Below are positions 34,474 through 45,884 of a DNA stretch of 64,000 nucleotides, in pieces. This DNA comes from Panonychus citri. Lineage: Eukaryota > Arthropoda > Arachnida > Trombidiformes > Tetranychidae. The notes beneath the pieces are model-generated. The model was not told the origin of the DNA. It did no database searches and was given only the letters and a program-made list of their open reading frames with translations. The first letter of the stretch is position 1, and every line of letters begins with the position of its first letter. The stretch is taken from assembly GCF_014898815.1 (NCBI RefSeq), contig NW_026515549.1, positions 434,001-498,000 on the forward strand, read 5' to 3'. The translations under genes and the position numbers were made by a program.

Positions 34474-35702
34474 TTATTGAATCTTTATTCGTTATTTAGT
34501 ATTAGCATCATTAAGGTTTTCATCCTTGTGGATTATTTTCAATGATTGCAGACAATTGTGATTGATTCTAATTGCTACTCACCCTATCACCTTTTTTTGG
34601 AGCATCTTCTTACTTCGTTGTGATAATCTTTTCATCTCTCACTTTTATTTTGTTCTCATTTTCACTCGAAACATTTCGTGGTCTTTTTTTTGGATATTTT
34701 CCATTTATGACTCATGCAAAACAAGAAAAACTCGATTGCTCAAATCTACTTCTTCTTAATTATCTCTTTGCCTGATTTTATTTCGAATTCATACTAATGG
34801 ACGATCTCGATTCTCTTGTCAAGATGAGGTCTTTCTACTTCATGGATCAGTGAAAAAAGAATAACATTTTTCTATTTGTTTCTATATCTTTCATGGAAAA
34901 AGCTTTTGTTTTTCATCAAATTGTTCAACTCGATAATCAACTAATCATCTCGACTAAAGCCCGGTTCAAGATTTCCTTTCATCGAACGACCATTTCCTCC
35001 AATATGGTCCCTTGGGTGTGTGACTCCCGTTTAACCCTTTCCCCTTTCAACCTACAAGGTTTAATTTTATTCGTGTATAAAGCCTGGAAAAACTTATCTA
35101 CTCATAATTAGATCAACTGATCGATTGGTGTTGATCATGGTTGACTTAATCTCGTCGGAAGCTCAAGAAAACAGTCATTCTGTCCATTCCTAATCATCTT
35201 TAATTTCCTAACAGCATTAAGGTCACAAATCGACTGACAATTTATTGGCAATACTGTTTTCTTTTCAATTGTGTGATCAAAGAAAATCAATTTAATTATG
35301 AATCTCTGCTTCATCTCTTTATCAACATTTTTTTTTACAGTAATTAATTTTTTCCTTTAAACAGTAACCCTAAATCTGTGAACCATAATGCAAACAATTA
35401 AACCCGAACCACAAACGGCACAAAACCCAAACCAAATCAAATTTGCTCACGCAAAACAAAACAATAATAAAAAGAGACTAATTATTTATTGAATAAAAAG
35501 TAACATTGGTTATTCATTTCATTAGTTAGAATTGCTGAAAGTCATTGAAAACCATTCTGAACACTCAACAACAAAGATTAATAATCAAGTTTTCAAACTC
35601 TAAGTGCATTGATAATCAGAATGAAAATCAATTGATAAAATTTTCCTCTTGTAAGTGGACTTCATCAAGGATGACTACTTGTTTAAACCTTTCTCTTAAG
35701 TT
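34474..35702. other. Intergenic region
   Basis: About 1.2 kb downstream of USP22 and upstream of the tRNA-Lys gene. Short plus-strand frames here have random composition. Likely 3' UTR plus spacer. Confidence 0.55.
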
Positions 35703-35775
35703 GCCCGGTTAGCTCAGTCGGTAGAGCATTAGGCTTTTAACCTAAGGGTCCAGGGTTCGAGCCCCTGATCGGGCG
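35703..35775 (+). tRNA. tRNA-Lys (UUU)
   Basis: A 73-nt cloverleaf. The acceptor stem GCCCGGT pairs with ATCGGGC (one G-U). The D arm has AGCTCAGTCGGTAGAGC. The anticodon stem TTAGG/CCTAA encloses loop CTTTTAA (anticodon TTT). The T loop is TTCGAGC, with discriminator G. No intron. A T6 run starting at 35783 can act as the Pol III terminator. Confidence 0.97.
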
Positions 35776-36252
35776 AAAACATTTTTTGCATTTTCTTCTC
35801 TCAATCAGTTGATTCAGTTAATCGGTTTTCTATTAAAATGCTGATAATCTACAAATGTCATGTTTCTCTCGAATAGTTTTGTCTTAATTTTGTTTTGTTT
35901 CTTTTTGAATTCAATTTTTTAAACTTGTCTTCTTTTTCTCTCTTTCGCCATCACTTTTCCCTCTTTCTTTTTTCTTTCTCTTAGTTTTCTTCTTTCTTTT
36001 TTCTCTGTCGCTTTTTGTCTTTTCTCTTTTCTTTTCAGTTTATTTTATTTTCTGGCCAAAGTGTTTTCTTTTTCTTGTGATTTTATTTAGTTAGTTTTTC
36101 TCTTTATTTTTATCATTAGTAAATCATCACTAATTTGACACAAAGTATGGAGTCTAATTGATTATTTCCTCAGATGATTTTGATGATTGTGACGCCGCTT
36201 GTGATTCAATCATTCAACAATTTAATTAGAAAGCAATCACATTTCAACAGCC
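35776..36252. other. Intergenic region upstream of SZRD1
   Basis: About 480 bp, strongly T/C-rich between 35880 and 36080. Holds the presumed SZRD1 promoter and 5' UTR. No ORF. Confidence 0.6.
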
Positions 36253-37466
36253 ATGGCTGAAGCTCCTCTTGAATCATGGGAAGATCTGGAGACAGAGAAC
36301 GAGGTAAACTAAAATTGTCCTTTTCAGTGTTTCCAAAATTGATTATTAATCATCTTGTGTTCTCCAATCTATCTACTCATCACCTTGATTGATCTTTACC
36401 TAATTAAGGCCAATCTATGGTCTACTGTTGATTACAGGATGGAATTTATGTTTAACCCTTGCTTGTTTTTAGTGTTTTTCTCTTCATCTCATATCCTGTC
36501 AATAGCTTTTTTTTAAATTTCTCTTGTTTAGTTTAATTTTTGTTTTCCTTTTTTAACTTGGATTCGTTTTTCTATTCTTTTTCAGGCCTTACCATCTAAA
36601 TTAGGTAAAATCAAATTTGATGGAACCTGTGAAGATAAAAAAGGTGTCGACTGTCCATCACAATCTGAAGGTATCACCAAAGGAAAGACTAACAACTTTA
36701 GTGGAAATGGTATGAAAATATTACAAAGGCCAACTAATGTTCAGCCTCAATGTTCATCAACTACAACAGCAAAAACAATAATTAATCCACAAATAACACT
36801 AGAGGATAATACACGAACCCAATATGTGCCCCAAGTTAGGATACTTCAAAGACCCAAAGGACCTCCACAGGGATCAAAGAATGGTCAAGATGGAGAAAAC
36901 AAGTCGCCAAGTAAATCCAATGGGTAAGTCTATTTGATAGAATCTTATCAACATGGCGTCAGATTAGTCACATTTTCTCTTGTGTGTGCAAAAAAAACTC
37001 TTGTCAAACGTAAATGTGACTAAACCCATGTTATCAACACCAGTTGCATCAATCATGATAAACTTGCCAGAATTGACGCCGGTTTCTCATGATAATATTT
37101 TCATGCTCACACTCTCCCTCTAATCGTTAACTATATTTGAATATCTTTCTCTTTCTACTCCTCCTCAGAAACAATTTAATCACGAAAAGCTACCAGGAAA
37201 GAGAAGCAGAATATGCGAAAGTACGTTTACGGATTTTAGGAAGCGCTGTTCCAGATTACAAGGACAGTGATCTTGTTCCATCAGCTTCACTTTCATTTGC
37301 AAGTTCTACTTCTACTTCTACTTCTAACACTGTTGTCACTAATTCTAGACAAGCTAATGGTGATATTTCATCTCAAGCGAGTGGAAGTAAATCATCATGT
37401 GAATTGCCAGTTGTACGATTTCCTCAAGGACCTGATGGATCAAAAGGTTTTTCCTCTCGAAGGTAG
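36253..37466 (+). CDS. Szrd1: SUZ RNA-binding domain protein (SZRD1)
   Basis: Three exons, 36253-36303, 36586-36923 and 37169-37466, about 228 aa (human about 150). The start MAEAPLESWEDLE resembles the acidic SWEE-type N-terminus. A SUZ-like segment follows (RILQRPKGPP, NLITKSYQEREAEYAKVRLRI). The ending VRFPQGPDGSKGFSSRR matches the SUZ-C motif GPDGSxGFxxRR, which also supports the TAG at 37464 as the true stop. A Ser/Thr-rich insert between SUZ and SUZ-C explains the extra length. SUZ domains bind RNA; the physiological role is poorly known. Intron 1 has a diverged duplicate downstream, at 38262-38595. Confidence 0.88.
36319..36617 (+). repeat. SZRD1 intron 1 and start of exon 2, parent of a local duplication
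   Basis: Matches 38262-38595 in direct orientation. Shared stretches include the region near 36331-36360 and the block around 36408-36460. The exon 2 acceptor plus its first codons (ALPSKLG) are also shared. Indels lie mainly in the T-rich part. Confidence 0.88.
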
Positions 37467-37522
37467 CACTGCTCATTCTCAATGAAAAGAAAAAAAAACT
37501 CTACCTCTTCGTCCTTTTGTTT

Positions 37523-37565
<43 letters not shown>

Positions 37566-38261
37566 GTTACTTATTATTCTGCCAAAATGAACCAACTAAT
37601 TCCAAATATTACTACAGGCGAAAGGCAAAAGTGTATAACCCTTCATCTAAATTGCGTGATAATTACTAAACTTGATCACAATTTAGGTTTAACCATTGAT
37701 AACGACAACCAAACAACAATCATCACCAGACCAATTCCCTCATATACTAACCTAAAAATAACCAACTAAGGACGACAAAAGACTATGGCCACTACTAAAT
37801 GTGCTATTTTTCATTTTCAAAACAAAAAACGATAATTTTGTAAAACAGAGAGATTAAGAAGTTGGATAATAATCAAAAACCGTTAGAAAAAAACCAAAAG
37901 AAACACAATTTGTATTGACATGTCAGAAAAAAAGGTTAACCTGTCGAGTTAATTGTCACAATTGGTATCGCTTATATTTAAAACTGAAAAGATTCAATTC
38001 GGGTCATTCTCCTCTGTTGTACATAAAACAATTTCCCTCTCGCGAACAGTGAACAATTAATTACTAATAAAGGACAATTATTAACAAAATTAAACCATTA
38101 AGATGATTAAATGGTTTCTTTCGTGAGAATAGCAATCAAAGTCTATTCTCACTCACATTTTCGTGGGAATTAAACTTATGTTGTTTTCTTGGTTAAAGAA
38201 AACAAAACCAGGACTTGATCCCCTTTCTGGTTCCTTAGGCTCAACCGGTAAAGTAAATCTG
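37467..38261. other. Intergenic region, SZRD1 / SGF29
   Basis: About 800 bp downstream of SZRD1. A CT microsatellite lies at about 37529-37564. The plus-strand frame across it is low complexity. No other gene was seen. Confidence 0.6.
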
Positions 38262-38595
38262 TCATTTCAATGTTTCCAAAGTTGATTATTAATCATTTTG
38301 TGTTCTCCAATCTATCTAATCACCACCTTGATTGATCTTCTCCTGATTAAGGCCAATCTATGGTCCACTGTTGATTACAAGATGGAATTTGTGTTTAACC
38401 CTTGCTTGTTGTTTTCTTCCTTCTTGTTTTGTGTTTTTCTCTTCATATATTCTGTCAATAGCTTTTTCTTTTACAATTATTATTCTTCTTCTGTTTGATT
38501 TAGTTATTGAGTTTCTATTCTCTTTTTTGTTTAATTTCAATTTGTCTATTCTCTTTCAGGCCTTACCATCTAAATTGGGTGAAATCTAATTTGAT
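38262..38595 (+). repeat. Duplicated copy of SZRD1 intron 1 / exon 2 start
   Basis: Direct copy of 36319-36617, placed immediately 5' of SGF29. The polypyrimidine tract, AG acceptor (38558-38559) and the first exon codons are retained. The exon part then has a TAA and the similarity stops about 15 bp before the SGF29 ATG. Confidence 0.88.
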
Positions 38596-38609
38596 GAACT
38601 CGGTTAATT

Positions 38610-39497
38610 ATGCAAAGGCTAATGGATAATAGTGAGAACAGTTCAAGTGAAGAAATTATTTATGATAAACTGAGAGATTTGTACAACCTGATTGAACAAT
38701 GTCACGAGGAGAGGAATAAAAGTGAGATGAATTTATCGAGCATAAGGAAGACCCACGAAAAGATGCAAAATGAACCTCAAAAGCCTTACTTTAAACAGAA
38801 ATTGAAAAGTCTTTACAAAGGTGCGATCTCAGATTGTGATGGTGAAATTGAAATTCTATCTAAATCATTAGATCAGATATTTGAAATACGAACTTTAATC
38901 AAGAAACGTCCTCGTAAGAGTGGCCTTAGTCTGTTTACCAAGGAAACATCAATCAGAAGAGGAGCTTTAATGAAGATGTTACAACAAAGTGCATTAACTT
39001 TACCCTTATTCATCCGTCGAAACAAGGAGGGAAAAACACCGCCACTTTGTGGCTCTATTCCAGCTGAACCCAATTACGTTGGGAAAGTCGGCGATATGGT
39101 CGCAGCTCTAGTTAAAGGTCCAGATGATGATGAAAACTGGATCTTGGCGGAAATTGTTTCCTACAATTCAAACACCAACAAATACGAGATCGATGATATT
39201 GATGAAGAGCAAAAGGAGAGACACACACTTTCCCGTCGACGGGTAATTCCACTTCCACTGATGAGAGCTAATCCAGAAACAGATCAAGAAGCTCTGTTTG
39301 AAAAAGGAACCTTAATCCTTGCTTTATATCCTCAGACTACTTGTTTCTATCGGGCGATAGTCCAAGAACCACCAAAAACAGCGCAAGAAGAATATCAAGT
39401 TTTATTTGAAGATTCGAGTTACCCTGATGGTTATTCCCCTGCCCTCTCTGTACCTCAGCGTTATGTTATTGTTTCCAAAGATTTGCGGCGAAAATGA
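38610..39497 (+). CDS. Sgf29: SAGA-associated factor 29 (SGF29), tandem Tudor H3K4me reader
   Basis: Single-exon gene, 295 aa from the ATG at 38610 (second ATG at 38622). SGF29 binds H3K4me2/3 and anchors SAGA/ATAC acetyltransferase complexes to promoters. The N-terminal half is helical and charged (coiled-coil-like). The C-terminal tandem Tudor domain is highly conserved. It has VGDMVAALVKGPDDDENWIL, YEIDDIDEEQKERHTLSRRR, then LILALYPQTTCFYRAIV and YQVLFEDSSYPDGYSPAL, with the aromatic and acidic residues expected for binding. It ends near residue 295, as in other animals. The coding region is unbroken by introns. Its 5' flank derives from SZRD1 intron 1. Confidence 0.96.
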   Translation: MQRLMDNSENSSSEEIIYDKLRDLYNLIEQCHEERNKSEMNLSSIRKTHEKMQNEPQKPYFKQKLKSLYKGAISDCDGEIEILSKSLDQIFEIRTLIKKRPRKSGLSLFTKETSIRRGALMKMLQQSALTLPLFIRRNKEGKTPPLCGSIPAEPNYVGKVGDMVAALVKGPDDDENWILAEIVSYNSNTNKYEIDDIDEEQKERHTLSRRRVIPLPLMRANPETDQEALFEKGTLILALYPQTTCFYRAIVQEPPKTAQEEYQVLFEDSSYPDGYSPALSVPQRYVIVSKDLRRK

Positions 39498-41770
39498 TAC
39501 CAATCACAAGCGAACAACCAAAATAAATCATCCTCATCACTCTCATCATCACACTAATCATCCACTTCTCCGTTATCGTCATTCATCATCTGCAATCCTT
39601 TATTATCTTAACGTACAAAACAAATTCTTGCCTATTCTCGATCCATCGATCTCTCTTTCATCTCATCATCCAAGAATCACCGCTAATGTCCAACAATTGG
39701 GCAATATTCAGAAAAGAAAATCACTTCTATCTCACCTCATCATCTCATCACTTCATCACTTAATCATATCCTGTAATCATCAATATATTTAAATTATGAT
39801 AAAAATGAAGACCCTCATCAATCCCATTCATCACCCAAACCTTTTATTTTATTTGCATAGAAAGTTATTGTAAGATTGGGGATAAAACCTGTTGGAAAAA
39901 ATTGTTTTTAATTATTCCCCATTTAAAAAAGTAATTAAATTAAATCAGTTTTCTAAACTGAGCAAAATTCATTTTAAACAATCTTATTTTTTTCATCTTC
40001 TTTTAAAATTAGAAAGTAAAATGGCTCCAATTGAGAAAACCAATTCTTAAAATTTGATCTTCTCAAAATCTAACCAATACAATCATTTATTGATTCTAAA
40101 ATTTATGAAAATTTCTCTTTCAATAATTGAAGAACTCGTTAATTGTGATCACTTAATCAGCAAAGAATAGAAATTAAATCTCCAAAGAATTAGATTAGTG
40201 TGTTGAATAGTCGATCAGCTGTGATTCGATTCACATGTTTGGATTGTTTATCTTTTTAAATGTAAACAATCAATCGACTCGAGTGATTAAGTTTGATCAT
40301 CGTGAGATACAAAAGTTAATCATGTTTATCTGATAACAATTAAAAGATCATTAAAGTTGATAGACTGATTAAAAATAATCGATGATGTTTGTATTTTGTT
40401 TTTTTCTCTCATAGGATATTAGTTAATTTGGATGTTCAACTTTAACTGAATTAAAATCGAACTCATTTCAAGACAAAAATTCAGAACTTTTTCTGATTTC
40501 TGGTTAATAATAATAATTTGGAGATTTATTATATTCCAGTTAATTTATTCAACTCGTTGAATCAGCAACGTTATTCTTGTTTAAACGATCATAATTAAGT
40601 CACGAAAAAATGAAAATCTTTCAACAATTTTTGTCAACCCAAATCGTTTACAATCAATGGAAATTAAAGTCTAAATCATCATAGAATCAGAATTAGGTAA
40701 GTGACTAAATTAAATCGAAATAAATTGAATAAATTTTTTTTCTTGCTAATCAGTGGTTCGTTATTCCTGCAAAACTGATGATTAAACAATTAAATTGTTC
40801 GTCCGCCCGAAACTCAACTTGAGAGATGATTTTTAGACGATGTCGTTTTGTTAGAAGAGTTTTGATAACGATGTTTAATTTGATTCCAATTAGTAGGATT
40901 TTAGTAAGTCAATTGATTGCTGGAAATCATCAATGGTGTTTATTACATTATTGATACTTAATTTGTTTATTATTACTTAATATTATGATGATGGGAGAGA
41001 AAGAGAGAGATTGAAAATCTGTTATGATTGATTAGGTAGGAATTAATTTGATTCAATGAATTTGTATACTTACCAAAGGTTCAAATTCTTTCTCTGAACC
41101 AGATCAAGTTCTGTGACAAAATAATCAAAGTGCTTGTAACATGAACAACTAGCAATTAACATGAGCTTCCGCATCGATGGCTACCAAACGGTCAAATTGA
41201 TGAATACACATGGACGAGGACGTTTTTCAGAAGAATTTTAATCATAAATCACTAAATTGTCTCAATTACAATCGGAATTGATGACCAGTAATCTATCCAT
41301 CGGTTTGATTTCAGTTTCGATCTCAATTTCGTTGCCATCCAAAGTTTGATGATTTCAAATTCGCGCGTTTTTTCAATTATTTCGACCAATGAGATCAATT
41401 TGTTTACTTTTCATTTCGTTCAAATATTAATCAAGTTTAATTGTTTTGTGATGATTTCTAATTGTATAAATTACCCACTTTAAATTATTTCCATGAGTCT
41501 CATTATCGGAGGTTCTATTGTAGCCTATTGTTGATCTTTTAATCAACAAACGAATTTGGATTGACCACAATCTTAAAAACTGATTAGTTCTTCCTCTTTT
41601 ACTCAAGGCCTGTTTTCTTTTTTTAATTTTATTCTATTTTCTGATTTTAATTGTGTTCATCTTTCTTCTAGTGTTTCCATTTCCAATTTGTAGGCCCGCC
41701 AAGTTTTCTAGATCTTCATTTGTAGTCTAATCAATTCCTTCACTGTTGGTGTTTGTTTTTATTTTCTGGT
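39498..41770. other. Intergenic region, SGF29 / MyD88
   Basis: About 2.3 kb, very AT-rich, apart from a less AT-rich patch at about 41150-41230 that holds a 26-codon frame from an ATG at 41163. CAT/TCA-rich 3' flank of SGF29 at 39530-39780. No convincing gene. Confidence 0.55.
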
Positions 41771-43230
41771 ATGGAAAAAGCAACGAAAAAAATTGATTCC
41801 AATTCAAGTGATTCTTGTGATGTTGATCTTTCGGTTATCCCCTTAAGAGCCTTACGAATGAAAAGTCGCACCTTATTGTCGAAATGTTTGAATGCTATTC
41901 AAATAATTCCAGCAGAATCTGGTTTACCTCGAGATTATCGAGGTATCGCTGATCTATTCGGACTTGATAATCCACTCGTGTCAACAATTGAAAGAAGTGA
42001 AGATCCAGTTAAGATGATTTTAGAAAATGTTGAAAAAGAATTGAAACTTGACCAATTAACTGGACAAAAGACTCCATATTCTATAAACGATTTGATTGAA
42101 CATTTAGAGTCCATTGAGCGATTTGATGTGATTGATGATTGTCAAGAATTCTTTATCGAAGATGGAAAATTCTTTGTCAATAAGATGAACAAACTTTCTT
42201 GCAAAGGTAATTAAGATTTTTCCATTTATTAATATCTCAATCTTTTAAACTCAATTAAACTTAATCGAATTTAATTTTTTTTTCTTTAGGAATCAAAAGT
42301 GATTCATTATCTATCTTTGAAAATCGTGATTCAAATGAAGAGGATGTTCATTATGACGCTTATGTTTGTTATGCTGACGAAGATTTAGATTTTGTTACCT
42401 TTCTTTCTGAATACTTGGAATCTCAACAAATTGGGTTACGATTGTTCATCCGTGATCGTGATCTACTTCTTGGTACAATGAGATACGACGCTTACACCAA
42501 ATTGATTGAAAAAAGGTGTAACTATGTGATAATCATATTAACACCGGATTTCGTTGAATCTGAAGAGTGTAAATATCAAACTCTTTTCGCTACCGATTTA
42601 GCAATTCAAGAAAGAGAGAGAAAATTAATTCCAATCATTTGGAGACCTTGCAATATTCCTCCGTTTGTCCGATTAATGTCTAAAATTGATTTCTCTCGAC
42701 GAGACTCTAAATGGGAATGGATTTGGAGAAAATTGATTTTTTCAATCAGCTCCAAACCGATGATGTTAACATCTCCACCCAGTTATCCTTCAATTGGTTA
42801 CAATAATGTTCCTCAAAAGATTTGTTCATCAAATGGTCACAACAATCAACTTAAACAAAATTCCTTTCAAGCTCAACAGAATAAACAATTAGCAATTCCA
42901 TTTAAATCAATGTCAATCAATGGAGCCGAAGATATTAAAAGTAAAACAAGTTCAAAGGAAATCTCAATATTGGAATCTCTTCCACCAGTACCGACTGGCT
43001 CGATAGTTAATTCTAGTAAACATGTTTGCGAATCAATTGATTCTGGTCGAGCTGAATCAATTGGTCTCAAATCATCAACAAGCCATCAATCAACAATAAA
43101 GACAATTAAGACACATGGAAACAATTGGTTTCGATCATTCAAACAAAAATTAACTGGATTAGGCTCTTCTGAACCTTCAACCAATGGTTACAATAATCTC
43201 ACCAATAGTGATTACAATGATTCTAAATGA
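41771..43230 (+). CDS. Myd88: MyD88 adaptor (death domain plus TIR domain)
   Basis: Cytosolic adaptor linking Toll receptors to IRAK/Pelle kinases. Two exons, 41771-42206 and 42290-43230, phase 1, about 458 aa. The death domain covers about residues 25-95 (PLRALRMKSRTLLSKCLNAI, ADLFGLDN, DPVKMILENVE). An intermediate segment (IEHLESIERFDVIDDC) leads to the TIR at about 165-300. TIR box 1 is YDAYVCYADED and box 2 is RLFIRDRDLLLGT. LIEKRCNYVIIILTPDFVES and the box-3-like FVRLMSKIDFSRRDSKWEWI follow. The canonical box-2/BB-loop proline (RDxLPG in other MyD88s) is Leu here. A Ser/Asn-rich C-terminal tail of about 150 residues goes beyond the usual family length. Confidence 0.94.
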
Positions 43231-43805
43231 TTGTTAATAGATTAGACAAGTGTCAAAAGACTGATTGTTTATACTCTTTTCTAATTGTTCATATTATTTT
43301 CTATTGTTTGTATAAAATTTACTACGCATTTTCTATTGAAAATTTCTAATTGACTTGAAGACATGAATTAACTAAGATCTTCCAATTGATATCGATTGTT
43401 AATACAAGATAATTTATTCAAAATCGATGATTATCCGGTGACTTGATGCTTGTCCAAAACAATTAATTATATTTAGTTAAATTTGTTGAATTTGTTGAAT
43501 TTGCATAAAATGCTTATTCAGGATGAGAGTTAAATGGAAGACCTTGTTTTTACATAGAAAAATATGTTGATTAGTTGGTAACAATTAAAAATATTCTCTA
43601 TCGCGTCGATTGTAAACTGTTATTCAAACAACCTTTTAATTAGTCTTTAGAAAACTTGATATTATTTGTTCAGAATATTTTTAAACAATCAGATACGTTG
43701 AACGGGCATTTAAGGTGAAATAGACGGATGAATGTTTTATACAGTTTTCGTTAGTTAATCATCTCAATTGGTTCCAAGTTAATTTAACACAATATTAGTC
43801 TCATC
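43231..43805. other. Intergenic region
   Basis: About 575 bp of AT-rich DNA between MyD88 and the small secreted-peptide gene. No feature was seen. Confidence 0.55.
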
Positions 43806-44443
43806 ATGAATTTCAGAAAGATATCAACATCCATGCTAGTATTTTTAACTATTTTTGTGATTTCAAATATTACTTGTTCAGGTAAGTCGATAATTTTGTA
43901 AAAATTATTCTTTTAAGTTCACCGAAAAGTTTCCATTGTTTCTGATTGTACATGAACAAAGTTCAGCTCTTCATCTGCGAGAAATAATGAAATCTAAAGC
44001 TTACAATGTAATAGTCCAATTCAAAAAATATCTCGTTAAGGGTAAAAGTTTTATAAACGAAACTTAAAAAGTGAACTGGCAATTTGATTTTCTTTTTGAG
44101 TCTCTGATTTCCGTGCGAATTATTATTATTATTAATATTTCGAAAGTATTAATAAATCTGTCAATTGTACGTAATCACCCTGTACATTAATAGCAATGAT
44201 GAAGAGATGAACTTTTTTCAATAAAAATCTGATTCAAAGAAATCTCAAGTTTTAAAGAGCTCATATCAATTTCCATCAATTTCGATATTCACAGATGGAC
44301 CATTTGGAAACGTTGCTAATAATGTCAATGCTTGGGTTTCACGCCCCGATCATTTCCTAGAATCAGCAGAAATTCCAACCAGTAATGCAGCTGATTCTCT
44401 ATTGGACGGTGGCAATAATTTCAAAAGTGAAAAAGCTTCTTAG
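43806..44443 (+). CDS. Small putative secreted peptide, 74 aa, unknown
   Basis: Two short exons, 43806-43881 and 44295-44443, with a good GTAAGT donor and a TTCACAG-type acceptor, phase 1. The first exon codes a clear signal peptide: MNFRKISTS, then a hydrophobic MLVFLTIFVISNI core, then TCS near the cleavage site. The second exon codes a polar mature part of about 49 residues (DGPFGNVANNVNAWVSRPDH, then FLESAEIPTSNAADSLLDGG) without cysteines or dibasic sites, so it is neither a disulfide-rich peptide nor an obvious neuropeptide precursor. Neighbours are MyD88 and EMC8/9; no link is implied. I do not recognise it. The call rests on splice signals plus signal peptide only. Confidence 0.6.
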
Positions 44444-45013
44444 TTTCGCGAAAAATCAATCACTTAAAATCGATTATGATCATATTTTTTGAAATCGAAA
44501 TAATTTATTTAAATTTTCCGTGAGAATAAAAATATCTGATTGTTAGAAATTAGAAAAGTTTGTTATTTTCTCAATCTAAAATTCTTACAAATTTGACAAA
44601 CGATTCAAAGATTAGAAAATAAAACAAGAATTTAAGAACAGTCACAATCATCGCATTTAACCCACAAGCAAAGTGGCACTCGAATTAAAAACGTGAAAAA
44701 TCTGAGACTCTGAAATCTCTTCCATCAGCACCGATAGGCTCGATTACGAGGTACATCTTCAGTATCATTGTTTCAATTTCATGACATCAAATTTTTCAAG
44801 TCAATTAGAGTAAAAATCATAGTTCTGTCGGTTAGTTACCAAATATTAGCATTCATAAGAGTTTTTCTGATATGAAAATTTTGGTAATCAATTTTTTTAT
44901 TTCAGAGAAAAAAATGGATAATGTACTCTGGTGATTTAAGTCCAATAGTTTCATAGAAAAGTGTAAGTTCCAATATCGATTCATTTGTTAAGATTGACTT
45001 GATGATTTGTTTA
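44444..45013. other. Intergenic region with a MyD88-like fragment
   Basis: About 570 bp, AT-rich. A 32-nt stretch at 44714-44745 resembles the MyD88 tail coding sequence at 42974-43005 with about five differences. Otherwise nothing was seen. Confidence 0.5.
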
Positions 45014-45884
45014 CTATGCTTGAATTTTCTCAATCTCCTGATTTATTGATTTGTTTCTCCAATCACATTGAACATCATCTAGATGGTTATCGAAATCCTC
45101 CAATCTCAAATGTACTTGTTTCTTTACGACTAAATTACGAATCACCTCCAACGAAACTTCTGGCTTTTCAATAGAGCCACTGAAAGAAAAAATGAAGATG
45201 CAATTTCAATCATCATATTGTTGATCAAAAAACGAAGATAGTTGCCTTACTTTGATTTGTTTTTCCATTTATTTTCAATGAAATGATAAACATGCAAAGT
45301 ATTATTTATTTCACTAGGATCCTCAAAGTCTTTGTTGAAATTAATTCCAAAGCTATTGACCTAAGGTAAAAATGAAATTACAATTAATACTAACAATTGC
45401 TAAAGTACAAGTGATCAACTAACCATTAAAATGATCGCATCATTGTTGTTTTCCCAAATTTTCTCACCAATTTTAGAAGCAAAAAAGTCCGGTGATGAAT
45501 CATAATAATCTTTGTTGGCTTGATAATAACCAGCAATAGTTAAATTTACCTCACTGCAATAACTAGCAACCTGTTTCAATGAAAAAAAAGATAAAGAATA
45601 AGGAGAAAACAAAACAAAAGAGGAAGAGTGATTAGTGCAATTAACTAAATTAGAGCAAACCGTTAATCAACTGAACGAACCTGAAGCAAAGCAATTTCCA
45701 TGCAAGGTGTTAATCCATGGGCCATATGAAACAACGGAATACAATCGACAATATAATAATAACTAGATTTATCCTTTTTGGTTCTTTTCTCGCCCAAAAG
45801 AACACCATTAATTGTATAATAAGGATATTTCAATGAATGCATCATGATTTTGGCGAAACAACGAGTTGAAATTTGATAATCCAT
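45014..45884 (-). CDS. EMC8: ER membrane protein complex subunit 8/9
   Basis: Four exons, 45884-45681, 45570-45424, 45360-45251 and 45179-45014; all phases fit, about 208 aa against about 210 in EMC8. Cytosolic MPN-like (MOV34-fold, non-catalytic) subunit of the EMC insertase, which puts tail-anchored and multipass proteins into the ER. Family marks are the TRCFAKIMMHSLKYPYYTIN start, IVDCIPLFHMAHGLTPCMEI and LTIAGYYQANKDYYDSSPD. ALIMV-like AIILM and LHVYHFIENKWK follow, and FDNHLDDVQCDW near the C-terminus. Vertebrates have EMC8 and EMC9; invertebrates usually have one copy. The ATG at 45884 is chosen; an upstream TTG frame has no ATG. Confidence 0.95.

Noticed and set aside
41163..41243. 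26-codon ORF in a less AT-rich patch upstream of MyD88
   Set aside because: Too short, no signal peptide or family resemblance, and no splice link to MyD88 that I could see.
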